Part shown: positions 47,587-56,984 of the stretch, one piece after another | Layout of the letters: each line of letters opens with the position of its first letter | How positions within the stretch are numbered: the stretch's first letter is position 1 | Assembly: GCA_025531455.1 (NCBI GenBank) | Contig: JAMYHL010000129.1 | Span: 1 to 64,000, forward strand | Origin: Apiotrichum sp. Y4204 | Lineage: Eukaryota; Basidiomycota; Tremellomycetes; Trichosporonales; Trichosporonaceae | Length of the DNA stretch: 64,000 bases | Direction: 5' to 3' | Translations under genes and position numbers: made by a program | Notes under the pieces: model-generated | What the model saw: only the letters and a program-made list of their open reading frames with translations | Databases searched by the model: none | Told to the model about the DNA's origin: nothing

Positions 47587-49759
47587 CTACACAAGCAGGA
47601 GAGACGAGAGGGTGGCCTCCGTGCCGACGATGGAGAGGGCCTGCTCGACCTCGAGCCTGCGGCGTGCCTCGCGGAGCCAGTCGGACGCGAGCTGCTTGGG
47701 CCACCCGCGGAGCGAGTTGATCTCACGGGCAGCGGCGTCGAGGTCCTTCTCGCCGAGTGCGTACTCTGCACGGGCCAGGACGGCGCCGACGTCGTTTCCG
47801 TCAACGAGACCAGCCTTGGGGCGGAACAGCAGCTTGGAGAGACCCATGGAGGCAAGGTGGGACATAACGCCCGCGTTCTCCGGCGAGGGCACGAGGGACG
47901 CCTCGTGCACGCGTGGTGCGACCGAGTTGTGGAACCACGAGGAGAGGGACGCAAACGACTTGACGCCAGTGTTGGCGGCGCCAGAGTGCTCGATGTTGGA
48001 GAGGGCGGCGCGGATGATGGTGTTGTCGGCGACGGACTCTGCGTCGTCCGAGGCGGCAAGGGCCTGGAGGACACGGAGCTCGTTGTCGAACGCGAGGTCG
48101 CCCTTGTCAGCCTTGGCCTGGACGGCACGGAGGGCGGACCAGATCTTGTGCATGCGGACGTTGTCGTCGAGGACAGCCGAGTTGTCGAGTGTGATGCGCT
48201 CAAGCTGCTTGAGCGAAGTGGCAAGTGCGTCGAGCTTGGCGAAGCGACCTCCGCGCTCAACCTCGACCTGCGACTTGATGGAGCGGAGCCACCTGCGCTG
48301 AAGCTCGATACCCTGAGACACGACCTCCTCGTGGAGACTGGGACAATTAGAAAACTTGGCTCCGGAGGATTCCCACTACATTTGCACTCACCGCTTCTCG
48401 ATGACCTCGCGCTGAGTAGCGAGCTCAGCATCGAGGACCTCGCGCCATCCGTCGACCATCTTCTGGCGCTCAGCCTCCCAGGACTGCTTGAGCGACGACT
48501 CGTCCTTCTGCCACTCGGCCTGCTTGGCGGCGAGCACATCCTGGAACTTGTCGGCCTGGGACTCGATGGCCTTCTGGAGACGGGCCTCCTCGGTGGTCTT
48601 GACCTCCTCGATGCGCTTGTTGAGGGCAGCAAGGTCGGACGTAGCCTTGTCAAGGATCTCGGCAGCCCGGTTGTTGGCACCGGACTTGGCGGACGAGAGC
48701 GAGGTGGTCAGCGAGTCAATGGTGGTAGCCAGCTGCGCAACAACGGGCTCGGCGCCACCAAGAGACTTGACCTTGGGGACAAGAAGAGGAAGAGGCTCGC
48801 CGTCGGCGTACTCCTTGCGGGGGGGAGGGGGAAGGAGGTAGTAGCCGGGAGGAGGCTCGAATCCGATGGGGAGCTGCTCCTTGTACAGTTCCTCGCCCTC
48901 GTGGCTGGGCTTCTCGCGCTGAACGGTCTCGGGGCGGAGCTCGCGGGGGCGCTGGGTGTCGGGGAAACGGTTGACGACAGGAGCGGTGGTGACCTCCTCA
49001 GTCTTCTCCTGCACCTTGGAAATGACGTTGTCAGCAGCCTTCTTGGCAGAAGAGGCGGCCTCGGACGCCTTCTCGGCGGCCTTGTCAGTGGCCTTGTCCG
49101 TAGCAGCCACAGCCTTGTCCTTGAGCTCGCCGGCCTTGTGCGTGAGCTCGTCGGTCTTGTCCTCGATCTTGTGCTGGATCTCGCGCGCCTTGGCAACAGT
49201 AGCGTCGCGAGCGGCAGCGACACGCTTCTCCGCCTCGGCAGCCTGCGCCTTGGCAGCCGCGCTGAACTCGGCAGCCTTGCTCTCGGCAGTCTTGCGCGCC
49301 TGCTCAAGCTTGGCCTGCACCTCCTGCTTGTTGCCGCCGGTGAGCTCGGTCAGGCGCATGGCAGCCTGCGTGAGGGTGCCGACGCCGTACTGGTCCCATC
49401 GGTGCTCGTCGGCGTACTCAGCAAGCTCCTCGCCGCCAGGCAGCTGCGTGAAGATGTCGCGGTACGTCTCATTCCGGGTGGAGAGCCAGGCCGATGCGGG
49501 GTAGAAGATGATCGCGCCAGTCGCGGTCCAGAAGACGAGGCGACGGAAAAAGCTCTTCTTCGGCTTGACATTCGGTGTCGCGGTGCCGGCGGGCATGGGC
49601 GCGTTGCGCACCGGTGCCGAGACGTTCAGAAGCTGGCGGGTTAGCGAGGAGATAAGCCGACATGAGATTCCATGGGAGCATGGGAATGAGACTTACGCGC
49701 CGCTGGACGAGCGTCCGGGGAGCAGCCCGCGAGGCCGAAAGCCTGAGAGGGGCGTACAT
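47587..49759 (-). CDS. MIC60: MICOS subunit Mic60 (mitofilin)
   Basis: Three exons (49697-49759, 48392-49632, 47587-48337) encode 684 residues. Mic60 anchors crista junctions in the mitochondrial inner membrane. The 21-residue first exon is a basic presequence (MYAPLRLSASRAAPRTLVQR). A single transmembrane helix near residues 54-71 (LVFWTATGAIIFYPASAW) follows. A long Ala/Lys/Glu-rich helical region (about 115-250) and a coiled coil (about 370-470) span the intermembrane space. The C-terminal mitofilin domain includes WLRSIKSQVEVERGGRFAKL, FASLSSWFHNSVAPRV and the final DWLREARRRLEVEQALSI. Domain order and length fit fungal Fcj1/Mic60. It is divergent from URM1. Confidence 0.95.
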
Positions 49760-50181
49760 TTTTGGGGGGAAGGGTGGAAAATGAGTGTGATGGGAGTGAA
49801 CAACGAGCTCGGCAACGTCAACAAGTGGTCCTCCGTCGCTCCGAGCCACACCACGAGCGAGCGAGCAAGTGGTCCGCGGTTGTGCCCGGGAGGGTCCTGA
49901 GTCTTGTTCGCATGAACCAACCAGCAACCAGCCAGTAGCAGCCGGACATTTCACGGAGAGAGGTGGCATCTCCGTTTCCTCCAACCTCCCCCCCAATTCC
50001 GTCATCTCGGAAACCTTGTGACTCCCCCAAGCCCCAGGCGGGGCGGCGTTTTCGGAAATACACCTTGTATGGGCACCCCTTTTGGCGCTTGTGGCACTTG
50101 AGTACGCTTGAGTGCGTGTGGAGGTGATCCAAAAATCGAGTGTTCGCCGCCGTTGTTGCCGTCAACACCACCACCACCATC
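49760..50181. promoter_or_regulatory. Divergent promoter between MIC60 and URM1
   Basis: The 422 bases separate two head-to-head genes. The end next to URM1 is rich in CACCAC repeats just before its ATG. No TATA box was recognised. Confidence 0.45.
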
Positions 50182-50826
50182 ATGGCCGCCACCTCCGAGA
50201 CACAGATCCCGCTGACGTCCAACGGACTAGGGTACGCTTCATCGACAGCTGCGCCTGCAGCGCAAGCTCCGGCAAAGACCAAGGGTGCCGACGAGCTTCA
50301 GGTGCAGCTCGAGTTTGGGTGAGTGCCCGCGTCGGTGGCGGGTGATGGCCGTAGAGCGTTCACCCGTGACATTGCTCTATGCTCACGTTCAGCGGTGGCC
50401 TGCACCTCATCTTTTCGCAGCAGCCGAAGCACACTGTCTTCCTGCCCCGCACTGTGCCGGGGAGCGAGCGCCCGGCGGATATCCGGTACCTCGTGTCGTG
50501 GATGAAGGACAACCTCGTCAGCGAGCGCGCGGACATGTTTATTGACGGCGAGGGTGTGTGAGTATCGAGTGGTCGGGACCTTGTCCCATGTGGCAGTGGT
50601 CATTGGGTTCTAATGAATTATCTGCCCAGTCATTGCCCATGTCTTCGCCACAGAGAAGGTCCTCGGACGGACTGGTGCTTGCCTGCACATGAATCGCTGA
50701 CCCCACAGTCGCCCTGGCATCCTTGTTCTGATCAACGACGCCGACTGGGAGCTCGAGGGAGAGCTCGACTATGTTCTCCAGGACCGCGATGAGGTTGTCT
50801 TCATCTCTACCCTGCACGGCGGATGA
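50182..50826 (+). CDS. URM1: Ubiquitin-related modifier Urm1
   Basis: Three exons (50182-50318, 50393-50557, 50709-50826) encode 139 residues ending in the reactive Gly-Gly (FISTLHGG). Urm1 is thiocarboxylated at this end by Uba4 and gives sulfur for tRNA wobble-uridine thiolation; it can also be conjugated to proteins. The beta-grasp part begins at [15 protein letters not shown], with LPRTVPG, WMKDNLV and a closing [19 protein letters not shown]. Usual Urm1 length is about 100; the extra 40 N-terminal residues are low-complexity (Ala/Pro/Thr-rich). An in-frame ATG does not occur closer to the domain, so the extension is probably real. Confidence 0.95.
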
Positions 50827-51675
50827 AGGATCAGCCTGCTATTGTTGGACGCAACGATCATTTTCCATCATGTACTGTTATATCCCTGGCACCTATACCT
50901 CCATATGATACCCGCGGCTTCATGTACTGTGATTTGAATGTTGTTGCCATTGAGGCAGACAGTGGGACTCGACATACGATACAGCAGAACATCTGCAAGA
51001 GCCTTCAACTTGATCTGCACAAATGTCGATGCCAGATGCGAACACAATAAAGGTATCGCAGTGCCAATACCATGGACAATAGGAAAATATATCGCTATAG
51101 CTTGGGCTTCAATGCAGACACCCGAAGATGCTAATGCTTCGACTTCTCCGAGGTGCAGTCAGTCATGAACATGGACCTTGCTCGGACACAACTTTGTCGA
51201 ATCAATGCAGGAAGACGATGTCCCCAACCACCCAGCCAGCAAAATACGATACATGCACACGGGCGGGACGTCTCGAGTAATCGGTCATCGATGAGAAAGG
51301 TGGAAGATCCGCCCGCGTTGGCAGAGATATGTTGCGAGGCTACTATCAAGAAACTGGCTATTATGATGGCTTGCGCCGGGCCAGCTGCTAGCAAAACCAA
51401 GCTGTTGCTCTACGCGCCGCTGCGGAAGCCGCAGCCCGTGCTGAACAGCACCTCCGCGGTGTAGTGCTGCTCGGCGTCGGGGACGGCGCGTATGAATATA
51501 GAAAAGAAGAAAAAGAGAAAAGCGGCACGAAAATCGACGACCTTATAATGACCAAATGGGAAGGGGGGTGAAATAAGATGTGTCATACACACCATTCACC
51601 CCTCTCGCACCTGCATCATCGACTGTGAGCATCATCGTGATCATCAACATCATCATCACCTTCATCCCACCCATC
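50827..51675. other. Gap between URM1 and the NIPA-like gene
   Basis: 849 bases with no recognisable gene. A CATCATCA-rich leader lies just before the next ATG (51615-51675), like other 5' leaders here. The rest presumably holds the URM1 terminator and the downstream promoter. Confidence 0.4.
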
Positions 51676-52977
51676 ATGGCCGACGACGAGGACCTCCACG
51701 ACGCGTTCAGCATCCTGTACGCCGGAGATGAATGGCATGATTGGGCTGGAGACGTGCGTTATCCTCGAGTGCATAGCTGACAACAGGACATTGTCGATGC
51801 GGCAACGGACGCGAGCTCGAAGAATCTAATGCCCGCCCGATACTCTCGCGTTGGTATACGTTTCCGCACAGCCAGCTGACAGCAGGCCCATCTCCGCGCT
51901 GCGCTTGCATCCCTCGTCGCCCCGTCTTTCGGCCCATCCTCCGCCCCGTCCCGGAAACGGATATACCCCGAGCCGGCCGCCGCGCCGGGTGTCATTCCCT
52001 CCACTTCACCGCTCCCCCAAATCGACGGCAACACGTACGCGCCGTTCTCGGCCCTACCCCTCCTCGCTCGCCTGCGGACATTCACTCCCGAGACATTCTC
52101 TCCCCGCGTGCCCCCCGAACTCTCGCCCCGTGCGCTCGCTCTTGCCGGTTGGGTCAACAATGCCAAGGACGGCCTTGCATGCGCCTCGGCCCGTGCGCGG
52201 GGAGAGGGGGCGAAGGGCAGTCTTGGGTGTCAAGCAGAATGGGGAGTAGGCGGCCTGGAGGACCTCCCGGCGCGGATGCGTGACGAGGTCGTTCGCCGGC
52301 TCGCGGCCAGCATATCCAAGCGGCACGAGGTCGGCTGTGGGTGGCGCGTGCTCGCTTCCCCGCCCGACCTGGTCGCGCAGCTGCGGCGCACAGTGCACCC
52401 TCTTGTGTCGGGGAGCTTGAGTGCGCTTGCCTGCGCGTTACAGGCCCGTACGATTGGACCGGTGTTGCCGCGGTGGACGTCGCCGCTCTCGTCATCGCAG
52501 ACGGACCACCTCGTCGCGGCCCTTGTGCGCGCTGCCGAGGGGCCGGTGCAGCTCGACCCGCTGGCCGCCACTCTCGCTCTCTTCGGGTGGTACCCTCACG
52601 ACCCGCTCACGCCGTCCGACCACGTCTCGCCGACCACGCTTCCGGGCACAGCGTCGCGGACCGATATCGTCGCGTGTCGCCTCTGTGCGCGCCGTATCGG
52701 CCTATGGATGTTCGCTCCGCCGCACAGCGACAAAACCGACAGAGTGCTGGCTGTTCATGCCGAGCACCTCGCGTGGTGTCCCCTTTCCAACGCGGATGGG
52801 TGGTGGACCGAGTGTCCCCTGTTGCAACCGCCCAGCGGCGTGCCCCGCCTCGGTGATGAGCAGCCCGGCTCGCGGTGGAAGCGGAGGAAGACAACCGTCA
52901 CAAACAAATCGTCCGTCGCTGCCAAAGACCCCACGACCCCCGCCCCCGTCGCGTCGGGCAGAGTCCTCGCTGCATAG
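51676..52977 (+). CDS. NIPA/Rsm1-like C3HC zinc-finger protein
   Basis: Three exons (51676-51753, 51787-51849, 51886-52977) give 410 residues. Proteins of this group (ZC3HC1/NIPA in animals, Rsm1 in fission yeast) act at the nuclear basket, in mRNA export, or as F-box-type adaptors. The first module starts FSALPLLARLRTF, PPELSPRALALAGWVN and ends at a RHEVGCGWR His/Cys pair. The second has CRLCARRIGLW and HAEHLAWCP, the typical Rsm1-type zinc ligands. The C-terminus is basic (WKRRKT), likely a nuclear localisation signal. The second intron uses a non-standard GTTGGT donor and is only 36 nt, so that junction is uncertain; the first exon (MADDEDLHDAFSILYAGDEW) also lacks homology support. Confidence 0.82.
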
Positions 52978-53254
52978 GTCTGCCAACCCGACCCGTATCC
53001 GTATGCGTAACCGTAACCGTACCCTTACCTCGTCTGATCAATGTTGTGTTGTATGCATATATAGTGGTTTATGTATCGTCTCTCCCATCCGTGCATGGCC
53101 GGAGGAAGCAAAGGTTCGCCAGTGGCTTAAGAGTCGCCATCTACATGAAGACGGTCGATGACTCCGCTCGGCGGGCGACGCCCGACCGCTGAGGGGGGAG
53201 TGGATCTGCCGAGCGCGGGGATGCCGGTGCGCTGGCCTCATTAACAACTGGGCG

Positions 53255-53848
53255 TTAGTCGAATTCTAAAGACAGGCAGTTTATGGGTTCCATCGAGCAG
53301 GTCTGGGTGACATATGGGTACTCACTCTGCGTCCACTCCTTGACAATCTCTTGCTCGCTCTTAGCCGCCTCCTTCGGTGTCTCCTCGTCTCCGCCCGCTG
53401 TCCGTTTCCGCCCAAGCAGCACCTCCCACCACGAGACATCCCTGAGCTCGCCAAGCTCCTCCTGCAAATCGGCGGTGAGCTGCGTGCGCTCACGCAGCCC
53501 CACCATCTCAAGCTCGCGCCGGATCTCGGTATCGGGGACGGCCTCGCCGGCCTCGAAGCGCGCGCGCAGTCCGCGGAGCACGGATTCCTGGGCGTGCGAG
53601 CGGCTCAGCTCCGCCTCGGAGCGTTTCTTAATCTGCAGCAAATGCACCGTGAGCGAAGTAATAATCGACCACCAGATGAAGAACGGGATAAGCGGCTTCA
53701 GGCGCTGGGATATCGGCGGGACCTGCAACGCGCGCAGGTCGCTGTCGCTGAATGGCGTCGGGGTCGGACCTGGCCGCCGTGTCGCAAAGGGTCGGGAGCC
53801 GCGGGGGATGCGCGCGGCAGGGCGCAGAGCGGATGTGAAGCGGAACAT
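53255..53848 (-). CDS. DUF5321-like mitochondrial membrane protein
   Basis: Two exons (53326-53848, 53255-53265) encode 177 residues. The N-terminus (MFRFTSALRPAARIPRGSRP) is a typical basic mitochondrial presequence. A conserved PPISQRLKPLIPFFIWW segment leads into one transmembrane helix (about 50-72, ending TVHLL), as in the fungal DUF5321 family of unknown function. The rest is a charged helix. A further in-frame ATG 14 codons upstream (53890) gives a second possible start. The 60-nt intron (GTGAGT..TTTAG) has no stop and is a multiple of three; retained, it would change the tail from TQKFD to a 20-residue longer end, with the same stop. Confidence 0.75.
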   Translation of the reverse strand: MFRFTSALRPAARIPRGSRPFATRRPGPTPTPFSDSDLRALQVPPISQRLKPLIPFFIWWSIITSLTVHLLQIKKRSEAELSRSHAQESVLRGLRARFEAGEAVPDTEIRRELEMVGLRERTQLTADLQEELGELRDVSWWEVLLGRKRTAGGDEETPKEAAKSEQEIVKEWTQSEYPYVTQTCSMEPINCLSLEFD

Positions 53849-54062
53849 GGTGGTGAGAGAGAGTGTGGAGAGAGTCGAGACTTGTGACATGGAACGACGA
53901 TTGAAGCGTCATCCACGAACCGGCCAATCCGTCGCCGACTTTTTTCGGAACTCGGCCGCTTGCGTTGTTGCTTTCCCCCACAATCCACAATTCCGACCTC
54001 CACTTCGTGTTCTTATCCATCACTTCCCCCCTCTGTTTTATACCCCATACCCAACACACACC
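53849..54062. promoter_or_regulatory. Short divergent promoter shared by the DUF5321-like gene and PET191
   Basis: Only 214 bases separate the two ATGs, so both genes, each for a mitochondrial protein, must use overlapping control sequence. A TTTTATACC motif at 54037-54045 lies about 20 bases before the PET191 ATG. No factor site was identified. Confidence 0.5.
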
Positions 54063-54583
54063 ATGGCTGTCGAGACCGAGAAGACCGACGGACCGCGCCT
54101 TGCGTGCGCGCGCGAGCGCGAGGAGCTTGTGCAGTGTCTCCTCAAGACGGACTGGTGAGTCTTGGTTGGCGGCGCGGGACGGCAAAGCCCGGTCGAGCAT
54201 CAAGTCGAGGCCAATCTTGCTGTTCGGCGTGCATGGTAGCAATGACAGGCTTACACCAGCGTTATCAAGTCGGGCAAGACGCCGACCGAATGCCTGCGTA
54301 ACTCGTCCGAGCTGCCGATCAAGTGCCAGCATCTGCTCTCGAGCTATGCCGACTGCAAGCGCGGAATGGTGAGTGGCGAGCTGGAAAGGATGTGGATGCG
54401 CACGCATGGGCCAAGTGCATGGGAGCGGAGACGGTTACAGCCTCGCGAGCAGGTCGGGGCGAGGAACTAACACTTGTTCAGCTCGACATGCGCCGCCGGT
54501 TCCGCGGCAACCACCTCACAGACGAGGCAAAGCGCGGCGTGCCTGCACACGCGCCGAAGGAGCTGCACGCCGAGCAACAGTAG
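54063..54583 (+). CDS. PET191: Cytochrome c oxidase assembly factor Pet191/COA5
   Basis: Three exons (54063-54154, 54260-54368, 54482-54583) encode 100 residues, the usual length. Pet191 is needed for complex IV assembly and faces the intermembrane space. The spaced cysteines of the family are present (LACAREREELVQCLLKTDCV, PTECL, PIKCQHLL, DCKRGM), followed by the conserved LDMRRRFRGN. The intron after codon 30 splits the TG/C of the third Cys codon, which supports the splice choice. No presequence is expected, as these proteins use disulfide relay import. Confidence 0.94.
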
Positions 54584-55885
54584 GCGTGGCGATCAGCGGG
54601 GAGGAGACGCCAGAAGGGCGTGTAGCACCACTGTAGACTATGCATCGCACATCTCATAGGTAGGCTGCTGCTGACGCTTTCTCACTGCTCATTTTCTGAT
54701 CCTTGTCGCCACTGTTGCGGTGGCTTTCCACCACGTCCTTGGTCTCATCCGATTCGGAATACGGAAATACCACACCTGACGTTTGACAAGTGACCGAAAT
54801 GCCGGACCTCTTCCAACTTTGGGGAAAGTAGAGAAAGACAGACAAGGATGTGCACGGCGTGAGGTGAAGCCCCGATATGCACGCACCAAGGTACATGTGT
54901 GCAGAGGGATGACAGAGTATAATGGTCGATAGGACGGGAGTAGGGCAAGTTTGCCAGACTTGACTTTAGAGACATATCAGGCAGAGCTCGGGCGAGACTC
55001 TGCCCGAACAAATCACGCACCGAGTGTTTAACATCTCGTCCTGCCGTCTGCAACGAGAAAAACACCTGCATACGTGACATGGACGCTCGGCCGCGTGATG
55101 ATCATCGCAACCCATTCTGTGAAGGACTCGGGTCGATACGGGAGTACTGAACAGCAACTTGATTCATTGCCTGGGCCTCCTCAGAGTCGGTTGGACCCTC
55201 GTAACTAACACCTAAAAGTCACAAAGCTCTCTTGCAATAGCCACAATCCAGTGGTGCGACTCAAGATCTGCGGTGAATGCGGTGAGGAATAGGCCATCAT
55301 GTACCTTTGCAGCCCATGCGTACATGTACGAGCAGCGTCAGCAGTGATAGGTCTCAGTGATAGATAATGATAGACAGTGGTGGGTAGTGCTAGATAGTGC
55401 TAAGTAGTGATAGGTAGTGATAGCATGCCATGAACGAGGTCATTTTGCGTCATGAGGCTGGGTTGTCGCGACCAGGAAACGGAAGAAATTCGTCCCGAGG
55501 CGCACAATGATGTGGTGAAAGTGCTGATACTGATGCATGCGCATGTCTCTGGATCTTGTCGTCAGTGGGGAAGATGCCCAAAGATGACCTTGGGTTGGAG
55601 ATGTAAAGGGGATAGAGTGGACGCTTGAGACAAATCAAGTTCCTCCTCCACCAGCATGGAATCGATTGCCCTCCACTTCTCGACTGTTGACTGTTGACAC
55701 TTTCTCCTCTGTTTCCACGGCACACTCCCATTCATTACTTCCATCACACAACACAACAACACACGTTCAGTGCGCTTTCAGCAAAAGGGTTTCATCTTTT
55801 GGTCCTTCGTCGATTGCTTGGACTACTGCCCTCGTAGGGAGTCTCCTTTGGCCTCTGTTCACATCCTCTCCGGCAGCAATACACA
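54584..55885. other. 1.3-kb gene-free stretch before CTK3
   Basis: No gene was recognised. It includes a degenerate short repeat at 55341-55425 and, at its right end, a C/T-rich leader preceding the CTK3 ATG. Confidence 0.4.
55341..55425. repeat. Degenerate TAGTGATAG/AGTGCTAG tandem array
   Basis: About eight imperfect copies of a 9-10-base unit (AGTGATAG, AATGATAG, AGTGCTAG, AGTGATAG) follow each other. Minisatellite-like. Confidence 0.7.
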
Positions 55886-56818
55886 ATGTCGCTCGACCCC
55901 TTCGAGGCGCGCCTGCAGTTCCTCAAGCATTTGCGCAATCTGAATGCGAGCCAACAGAGCATTGCCAAGGTCGTGTCCTTTGCGGTCAAGTACGGGAGTC
56001 GGTGTGGCGAGGACCTGTGGGAGTGTGTGATGGACGAGGTTGAGCGGGTGAGTCACAGACCTAAGAGAACAAGGGCAATCTACAACTCGGGTTGGATTCG
56101 CTCACACGCCCGGGCGGTCTCGCATCCCCACTAACATCAGGCATCACTAAATGCGCGCATCAACATTCTCTACTTTCTCGACTCGCTCGCCGACGTCTCG
56201 CTCTCAACCGGCCCGCCGGACGCGCCCTATCTCCCACTCATCGAGCGGGGCCTTCCGCGCATCGTCGAGGTCGTCGTCCCCGATACGCGCGACGGCGTGC
56301 TAAACCTTCAAGCGGCACTTGCGATTTTGCGCGCATGGCGCGCCCGCCGCGTCCTCGACATATCAGTTGTCGACACCGCACTCGCCGCGCTCGAGGGGCG
56401 CACGTTCCGCGCCCAGGGCGACGCGACACCGAAAATGTCCAAACGTGACATTCTCCGTCGTATCGAGGAGGACCGCGAGCGCCACAAGCAGCTTCGCGAG
56501 CGTATTTGGATCTTACCCATCCCCCCACTGAGAGGCGCCAACGCAAACGCGACCGCATCCCCCACGCCGAGCCCGTTCACCCCCGCGTCGCCTGCGCCTG
56601 CGGCATTGTCATCTGCCGCCGCTGCGTCTACCCTCATGCCTCCGCCGCCCGCGCGCATGACTGTCGCGGCGCCGCTTGATGTCGAGTTTGACCAAATGTG
56701 GGAAAGCACGAGCGACCTTGATGAAGACGACAGGGAGAACATGCGCGAGTGAGTGTGACGCTTGATCATCACTGACCTCAGGAGCGCACGCGCCGCCGGG
56801 CTGGAGGTGCCGATATAG
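55886..56818 (+). CDS. CTK3: CTD kinase subunit gamma (Ctk3)
   Basis: Three exons (55886-56047, 56141-56748, 56782-56818) encode 268 residues. Ctk3 is the non-cyclin regulatory subunit of the CTDK-I complex that phosphorylates Ser2 of the RNA polymerase II tail. The N-terminal CID-like helical domain shows FEARLQFLKHLRNLNASQQS and, across the first intron, SLNARINILYFLDSLAD, both diagnostic. A helix with KMSKRDILRRIEEDRERHKQ follows, as in fungal Ctk3. An Ala/Pro-rich linker and acidic DLDEDDREN near the end close the protein. The gene converges with NAA25, with 166 bases between stops. Confidence 0.88.
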
Positions 56819-56984
56819 ATTGATAGAAGCTGGCGACAACCACAAACCTGTAGACGCGTAGCCTGCCACATGTCGCAGCAACCGCGTCCCTCCTCTACTC
56901 TCTCTTTCCTGTTTCCCAGAGCCCTTCTGCGCATCTGTATCCATGTGAATGTGATACCACTGTACCATTATGCATCTATCTCTA

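Noticed and set aside
47574..48680. 368-codon minus-strand frame overlapping MIC60
   Set aside because: A Ser/Arg/Pro-rich shadow of the MIC60 exons in another frame; the true frame carries the mitofilin domain.
47857..49644. 595-codon plus-strand frame opposite MIC60
   Set aside because: Leu/Gly/Val-rich antisense shadow of the Lys/Glu/Ala-rich Mic60 coding sequence, without any recognisable domain.
53283..54158. 291-codon plus-strand frame running into PET191
   Set aside because: It shares the end of PET191 exon 1 but covers the antisense of the DUF5321-like gene. PET191 starts at its own ATG at 54063 and has the right family length from there.
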